Assembly: GCA_000242935.3 (NCBI GenBank)
Contig: CP007053.1
Coordinates: 7,115,001 to 7,179,000 of the forward strand
Direction: 5' to 3'
Source of the DNA: Opitutaceae bacterium TAV5
GTDB taxonomy: Bacteria; Verrucomicrobiota; Verrucomicrobiia; Opitutales; Opitutaceae
Length of the DNA: 64,000 nt
The position numbers were made by a program, and so were the translations under genes. Below, piece by piece: positions 59,665 to 64,000 of the stretch (its first letter is position 1; every line of letters begins with the position of its first letter). The notes beneath the pieces are model-generated. The model made no database searches. It saw only the letters and a list, made by a program, of their open reading frames with translations, and had not been told where the DNA came from.

Positions 59665-61485
59665 ATGAACCAGAATATCCGAAATATCGCCATTATCGCC
59701 CACGTCGATCATGGCAAAACCACTCTTGTTGACCAGCTCCTCAAGCAAGCCGGCACCTTCCGTGCCAACCAGCAGGTCGCCGAACGCGCCATGGACTCCA
59801 TGGACCTCGAGCGCGAGAAGGGCATCACCATCAAGGCCAAGAATACCGCCGTCCGCTGGCACGAAAAGACGATCAACATCGTGGACACCCCCGGCCACGC
59901 CGACTTTGGCGGCGAGGTCGAACGCGCCCTGCGCATGGTCGACGGCGTGCTCCTGCTCGTCGACGCCTACGACGGTCCGCAGGCCCAGACGCGCTTCGTG
60001 CTCCGCAAGGCGCTCAACCACGGCCTCAAGGTCGTGATCGTCATCAACAAGATCGACCGCGACAACGCCGACCCCGCCGGCATGTATGACAAGGTGCTCG
60101 AACTCCTCATGGAGCTCAACGCCACCGAGGAACAGTTCGACGCCCCCGTCGTTTACGGTTCCGGCCGCGACGGCTACATGAAGCGCAAGCTCACCGACGA
60201 GAACAAGGACATGACCCCGCTCTTCGACGTCATTCTCGAGCACATCCCGCCTCCCTTCGCCCGCCCCAACCAGCCCTTCCACATGCTCGTTTCCAACATC
60301 GACTGGAGCGACTACGTCGGCCGTATCGCCGTCGGAAAAATCCTCGGCGGCACCATCAGCATCGGCGACCCCGTGTGGGTCATCCGCCACTCCGACGGCA
60401 AGCGTGTGCGCGGCAAGATCAGCAAGGTTTTCGAATACACCGGCCTCAGCACCACCGAATCCGGCACCGCCTCCGCCGGCGACATCGTCGGCCTCTCCGG
60501 CTTCGAGGACATCGACATCGGCGACACCCTCGCCGCCAACGAGGACGCCAAGGCCCTGCCCTTCACCGACATCGACCCGCCCACGCTCGAGATGCAGCTC
60601 TGCGTCAACGACGGTCCGCTCGTCGGCCGCGACGGCAAGTACGTGACTTCGCGCCAGCTCCGCGACCGCCTCTACAAGGAGGTGAAAACCAATATCTCCA
60701 TTTTCGTCGAGGACACCGGCTCCGCCGCCGCCTTCAACGTCAAGGCCCGCGGCGCCATGCAGATCGCGGTCCTCGTGGAGACGATGCGCCGCGAAGGCTT
60801 CGAGTTGCTCGTTTCCCGTCCCACCGTCATCGAGCGCACCGCCGAGGACGGCACCCGCCAGGAACCCTACGAAACCCTCTGGGTTGAAGTGCCGGAAGAC
60901 TGCGTCGGCGCGATCATGCAAAACCTCGCCAACCGCAAGGGCCAGATCACGAACATGGAGAAGCACAACACCACGACCATGATCGAGGCCACCATCACCA
61001 CGCGCGGCCTGATCGGATTCGAGGTCGATCTCGTCAACGCCACCAGCGGACACGGCATCATGTCGCACCTTTTCAAGGAGTACGGCCCCTGGGCCGGCGA
61101 GCTCACCACACGCCAGACCGGCACCCTCATTGCGACCGAAGCCGGCACCACCACCGCCTACGCCCTCGAAAGCATCCAGGAACGCGGACGCCTCTTCGTC
61201 GGAGCGGGCGAGGATGTTTATGAAGGCATGATCGTGGGCGAGAACCCGCGCCAGGAAGACATCCCGGTCAACGCGATGAAGGCGAAACAGCTCACCAACT
61301 TCCGTTCGCAGGGCGATGGCAAAGGCATCCAGCTCACTCCGGCGGTGAAAATGTCGCTCGAACGCGCCATCGAATACGTCGCCGCCGACGAATTTGTGGA
61401 GGTCACGCCGAAAAGCCTCCGCCTGCGCAAACGCATCCTCAACGGCAACGAACGCCGCAAGGCCGAACGCGCCGGGAAAAGCTGA
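59665..61485 (+). CDS. typA: Ribosome-associated GTPase TypA/BipA
   Basis: 606 residues from the ATG at 59665. G1 [14 protein letters not shown], switch [15 protein letters not shown]3 [17 protein letters not shown]4 [10 protein letters not shown], then EF-G-like domains II, III and V and the BipA-specific C-terminal domain ([45 protein letters not shown]). Length matches the usual ~610 residues. It binds the 70S ribosome and aids 50S assembly, notably in cold or stress. A standalone gene. Confidence 0.97.
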   Translation: MNQNIRNIAIIAHVDHGKTTLVDQLLKQAGTFRANQQVAERAMDSMDLEREKGITIKAKNTAVRWHEKTINIVDTPGHADFGGEVERALRMVDGVLLLVDAYDGPQAQTRFVLRKALNHGLKVVIVINKIDRDNADPAGMYDKVLELLMELNATEEQFDAPVVYGSGRDGYMKRKLTDENKDMTPLFDVILEHIPPPFARPNQPFHMLVSNIDWSDYVGRIAVGKILGGTISIGDPVWVIRHSDGKRVRGKISKVFEYTGLSTTESGTASAGDIVGLSGFEDIDIGDTLAANEDAKALPFTDIDPPTLEMQLCVNDGPLVGRDGKYVTSRQLRDRLYKEVKTNISIFVEDTGSAAAFNVKARGAMQIAVLVETMRREGFELLVSRPTVIERTAEDGTRQEPYETLWVEVPEDCVGAIMQNLANRKGQITNMEKHNTTTMIEATITTRGLIGFEVDLVNATSGHGIMSHLFKEYGPWAGELTTRQTGTLIATEAGTTTAYALESIQERGRLFVGAGEDVYEGMIVGENPRQEDIPVNAMKAKQLTNFRSQGDGKGIQLTPAVKMSLERAIEYVAADEFVEVTPKSLRLRKRILNGNERRKAERAGKS

Positions 61486-61520
61486 GCGGCTTGCCGGCGC
61501 TTTTCCCCGCAGCGCCACAG

Positions 61521-61549
61521 AAAAACAGGCCTCCGGGAAAGAGGAGGCC
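61521..61549 (-). terminator. Rho-independent terminator on the minus strand
   Basis: Arms GGCCTCC and GGAGGCC (61528-61534 and 61543-61549) with an 8-base loop; on the minus strand they are followed by TGTTTTT. It would stop transcripts coming from higBA toward typA. The rest of the 311-base gap 61486-61796 holds a tRNA T-arm-like hairpin (61559-61576) and a repeat (61643-61733). Confidence 0.6.
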
Positions 61550-61642
61550 CGTCAAAACCCGGGAGTCGAACCCGATTTGCACCGCAGGGATCACGTTCCA
61601 CTGCTTGATACCGGGTTGCAGTCGGTTGTATCAAAAAGGAGC

Positions 61643-61733
61643 GGCGGCATCCTCGCCGCCGGACGGGACGAAGTCCCGCCTGAACTGACTGGAACAGGCG
61701 AGCTTGCGCGTGTCCAGCGGCGAGGACGGCGCC
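61643..61733. repeat. Inverted repeat of the GGCGGCATCCTCGCCGCC type
   Basis: Arms at 61643-61664 and 61712-61733 are near reverse complements (22 bases, a few mismatches). Between them lie GACGGGACGAAGTCCCGCC and AACAGGCGAGCTTGCGCGTG, which form smaller hairpins. A second family, distinct from the GTGGCACGGGC palindromes. Confidence 0.7.
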
Positions 61734-61796
61734 GCGCCCTCACCGGCTTCGCATATCTTTACTGATATTACGCATCTGCGTAGTCGCGCAGGCCCA

Positions 61797-62234
61797 TCAG
61801 TCGAGAAAGGTGGCCGGGCTGGCGCCAAAATGCGCAGACAGGGCTTTGATGTGCGCGGTTGTCAGGTTGCGCTCCCCCTTGAGGATGCGGCTGGCAACGG
61901 AACGGTCCACACCGAGTATCCGGGCAAGGTCGCTTCCGGTCATGTCGTGCTCTTCCATCAGATACTTGAGCGCATCCAGCCCGCTGGCTTCCGGTTCGTC
62001 CGGGGCGTTCTCCTTGTCATAGGCTTCCACAAGATCGGTGAGCAGCTGGGCGTAGTCATCCTGATCGGCATTGAGCTCGCCGGCGCAATAGGGGAGCACA
62101 AGCATGTCCAGCACTTCCACGGTGTTGTCATAGGCAACCTTGTCGCGGATGGGGCGGGGCATGTGGAGCTTCACCAGCCCTTCGTAGGTGGTGGGGAGTT
62201 TCTCGAAGCTGAGTTTGTTTCTGGTTTTTTTCAT
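61797..62234 (-). CDS. higA: HigA-type antitoxin with XRE helix-turn-helix
   Basis: 145 residues. The C-terminal third is an XRE/HTH_3 domain: ALKYLMEEHDMTGSDLARILGVDRSVASRILKGERNLTTAHIKALSAHFGASPATFL, the usual HigA signature. The N-terminal part (YEGLVKLHMPRPIRDKVAYDNTVEVLDMLVL) is the extension often seen in HigA of this subtype. It follows and overlaps the toxin gene by ATGA (62231-62234), the toxin-first order of higBA. It neutralises the toxin and represses the operon through the operator at 62553-62573. Confidence 0.9.
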   Translation of the reverse strand: MKKTRNKLSFEKLPTTYEGLVKLHMPRPIRDKVAYDNTVEVLDMLVLPYCAGELNADQDDYAQLLTDLVEAYDKENAPDEPEASGLDALKYLMEEHDMTGSDLARILGVDRSVASRILKGERNLTTAHIKALSAHFGASPATFLD

Positions 62235-62536
62235 AATTCGTTTTTCCAGGAATTTTTGTCGTATTCAGCGTGAGTCAACAGACGCAGGATGAATGCCTGG
62301 GCACGATTGTAGTGGATGGCGGTGACAAGGCGGTAGTGGTTGCCGAGGTTGAAGACGGTGACGGTTTTCCTGCTTTTGACGGCAACCTGATCGGCATGGG
62401 GGAACAGCTTCCGCAGGCTGACCAAATCGGTAAATGTGTTCCGGGTTATGTTCCGTTTCCATTGCTTGACAGCGGGGATGCAAGTCGGATGCCGGGCAGC
62501 GAGTTCCTGCAATCGGTTGTTTTTGATGATGCGCAC
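62231..62536 (-). CDS. higB: HigB-type toxin (RelE/HigB superfamily mRNA interferase)
   Basis: 101 residues from a GTG at 62536. The frame is open to 62692, but that would place the operator inside the gene. RIIKNNRLQELAARHPTCIPAVKQWKRNI, then FTDLVSLRKLFPHADQV, VFNLGNHYRLVTAIHYNRAQAFILRLLTHAEYDKNSW matches the HigB_toxin family: RL....HAEYDK is its C-terminal mark. It cuts mRNA on ribosomes when free of HigA. Overlap with higA is four bases. Confidence 0.9.
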   Translation of the reverse strand: MRIIKNNRLQELAARHPTCIPAVKQWKRNITRNTFTDLVSLRKLFPHADQVAVKSRKTVTVFNLGNHYRLVTAIHYNRAQAFILRLLTHAEYDKNSWKNEL

Positions 62537-62552
62537 GGTTGAGGCGGGAAGA

Positions 62553-62573
62553 ATGTTGCCATTTTGGCAACAT
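62553..62573. promoter_or_regulatory. higBA autoregulatory operator
   Basis: Perfect 9-base arms ATGTTGCCA and TGGCAACAT around a TTT centre, ending 16 bases upstream of the higB GTG. Its size and place are those of a HigA-type operator, and it supports the short higB start. Confidence 0.8.
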
Positions 62574-62706
62574 CGGCAAGCGGAATTTCGAAAAAAAAGA
62601 AAAACAGATCGCGAATCCATGCCGGATTTCGGCCGGAGAAAAACACCCCCGGCACCACGGCATGTTCCCGATCGAGGAGATACTACAGACAACAGGGTAT
62701 ATCAGA

Positions 62707-63720
62707 TCAGGCCATGACGAGCGCCTGTTCGCGACAAATGACGTGACCGAGCGGTGCGCCGCTCAGGTAACGCTGAAACTCCTCGACCATGGCGCGGCCC
62801 ATGCGGCGGCATTCCGGCCCCATGCTGCCGGCGATGTGCGGCGTGAGCATGACATTGGGCAAATCATGGAGCGGCGAACCGGGCTCGGGAGGAATCGGCC
62901 AGGTGACATCGAGCAGGGCCCACAAATCGGGACGCTCCCGCAGGACGGCGATCAGGCCGCTTTCGTCGATGATCGCGCCGCGGGCGGTGTTGATGAAGGT
63001 CGCGCCCGGCTTCATGGAGGCGAAGTGTTTTTGTTGAATCAGCCCCTCGGTCTCCGGCAGCCAGGGCGTATGACAACTCACCACATCGGCCTGCCGGAAA
63101 ACGTCCTCCAGTGAACACAATTCCACATCGAGACGGGCGGCTTCGAGCGGGTCGATCAGCGGATCACAAGCGACTACGCGGACATGAAAATCCTGGAGCC
63201 GCCGCGCGACCATGCGGCCGATCGTGCCCAGTGAGATCAGGCCGATCGTGGAATCATACATGCCGGGCGATTCGCGGTCGGCAGACGGCGGGAAGGCGCG
63301 ACGCGCACGCGTCACGGCTGCGAGGTGCCAGACGCGTTTGGCGGAAAGGACAATCTGTGAAACGGCAAATTCGGCGACCGGCACGGCATTGGCCGCGCCG
63401 GCGCTGGAGACAATGATCCCGCGTTGCCAGAGCGCGTCGGTAACGAATCCCTTGACCGAACCGGCTCCGTAAAAAACGGCTTTCAGGGCGGGAAACGCCG
63501 CGAGGAATTCCTCATCCGCGCAGGGCATGCCCCATCCCGAGAAAATGACTTCGGCGCTTCGGCAGACATCAGGATGCTCGCGCCACGTTTGGGCGGTGAG
63601 CAACGGAGGCGGTACAGCCGCCAGCCGGCTGATGTCGGCGCGTTCTTCCTCGCCGTAAATGCGATCCATCGAAGCCGGATTCAGCAGGAAAACGGCGACG
63701 GGTCTTGATGGAGTGTTCAT
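62707..63720 (-). CDS. D-2-hydroxyacid dehydrogenase (NAD-dependent)
   Basis: 337 residues. The Rossmann domain shows GLISLGTIGRMVARRLQDF (S instead of the first Gly of GxGxxG) and VVACDPLID. Catalytic residues: Arg in NTARGAIIDE, Glu in the TWPIPPEPGSPL stretch, His in MLTPHIAGSMGPE. The N-terminal half (VIFSGWGMPCADEEFLAAFPALKAVFYGAGSVKGFV) is the substrate domain. Resembles the phosphoglycerate/hydroxypyruvate dehydrogenase group found in sugar-acid clusters; substrate unknown. It is minus-strand, downstream of whatever lies beyond the window edge. Confidence 0.88.
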   Translation of the reverse strand: MNTPSRPVAVFLLNPASMDRIYGEEERADISRLAAVPPPLLTAQTWREHPDVCRSAEVIFSGWGMPCADEEFLAAFPALKAVFYGAGSVKGFVTDALWQRGIIVSSAGAANAVPVAEFAVSQIVLSAKRVWHLAAVTRARRAFPPSADRESPGMYDSTIGLISLGTIGRMVARRLQDFHVRVVACDPLIDPLEAARLDVELCSLEDVFRQADVVSCHTPWLPETEGLIQQKHFASMKPGATFINTARGAIIDESGLIAVLRERPDLWALLDVTWPIPPEPGSPLHDLPNVMLTPHIAGSMGPECRRMGRAMVEEFQRYLSGAPLGHVICREQALVMA

Positions 63721-63731
63721 GGGTTTGCAGG

Positions 63732-63971
63732 TTACCGGGATGTCTTTGACAGCACGACAGTATCCGGGATGGTTTCTGTATTCAGTATTTCATGGGAGCC
63801 GGCGCTGCTGCGCTTTTCATGCTGCTCTCGTTCTCTCCGGGCAGACGCGGCTTCCGGATCGGCGCGAGAATCTCGCCCGTTTGCATGGGGATTTTCATAA
63901 TGTACCGGGCACACATTCCGAGTGTCGGACGGCCGGAGGCAGCCTCTACTTGTACAGGTGTTTTTTTTCAT
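63732..63971 (-). CDS. Small ORF with a zinc-finger-like N-terminus, doubtful
   Basis: 79 residues. The first 25 residues hold CTSRGCLRPSDTRNVCPVHY, spaced C-x4-C-x9-C-x2-H like small zinc-knuckle regions of phage and homing-endonuclease proteins (C..xGC.rp....glC..Hy). The rest is charged, low in hydrophobic residues and shows no family. It could be a decayed fragment or chance; the dehydrogenase start lies 11 bases downstream. No other gene is seen at the window end. Confidence 0.3.
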   Translation of the reverse strand: MKKNTCTSRGCLRPSDTRNVCPVHYENPHANGRDSRADPEAASARREREQHEKRSSAGSHEILNTETIPDTVVLSKTSR

Positions 63972-64000
63972 CTTTGCTTATTCTGTCTGACACGGGTTCG

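Noticed and set aside
59644-61518. Minus-strand open frame (624 codons) over typA
   Set aside because: Antisense shadow of a highly conserved GTPase gene.
61550-61640. Complete tRNA gene on the minus strand near the T-arm-like hairpin
   Set aside because: No matching acceptor strand, anticodon arm or CCA could be found.

Overview
The window looks like a chromosomal segment of a high-GC, Gram-negative bacterium of the Verrucomicrobiota, most likely the Opitutaceae. This is inferred from several traits seen together: two PEP-CTERM proteins, two type II pseudopilin-like proteins beside glycoside hydrolases, lipid A synthesis (lpxD), TonB-dependent receptors, carbohydrate-degradation clusters without SusC/SusD, and many dispersed palindromic repeats. 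Taxonomy cannot be proved from the window alone.

Layout. 0-0.6 kb: 3' part of galE, then a repeat island. 1-13.8 kb: carbohydrate cluster 1. An AraC regulator (minus) diverges from a plus-strand run: PEP-CTERM protein, pseudopilin, secreted esterase, secreted GH42-like hydrolase, GH78-like rhamnosidase, sugar isomerase, SGNH hydrolase, BNR/sialidase-like protein. 13.8-16.6 kb: U32 peptidase-family protein (minus). 16.6-18.4 kb: a YREK-type DDE insertion sequence whose two ORFs overlap at a possible -1 frameshift site. 18.6-24.7 kb: housekeeping genes (lpxD, prs, aldo/keto reductase, HtrA protease, MBL-fold hydrolase). 24.8-37.3 kb: carbohydrate cluster 2. A divergent LacI regulator faces a six-gene minus-strand run: PEP-CTERM, pseudopilin, GH-A-like enzyme, BNR protein, second GH-A-like enzyme, GH78. 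37.4-40.8 kb: rsmD, yceI, a cation/proton antiporter with a cyclic-nucleotide-binding domain, and tRNA-Glu(CTC).

41-58.8 kb: iron (siderophore or heme) uptake. exbB, two exbD copies, tonB, a TPR protein and two coiled-coil proteins are followed by a substrate-binding protein, an AraC regulator, a TonB-dependent receptor, a DsbA/MauE-type redox pair, a complete ABC importer, an EamA protein, a siderophore receptor and an esterase. A shared palindrome close to TTGAGACTGAGTCTCAA precedes exbB and both receptors and is the best candidate iron-responsive operator. 58.9-64 kb: ArsC/Spx-like protein, SRP RNA (minus), typA, a higBA toxin-antitoxin pair with a clear operator, a D-2-hydroxyacid dehydrogenase and a doubtful small zinc-binding ORF.

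One theme runs through the window: repeat families (GTGGCACGGGC-type palindromes and AT-rich word repeats) fill many intergenic gaps and also lie in frame inside at least two real genes, where they are translated.
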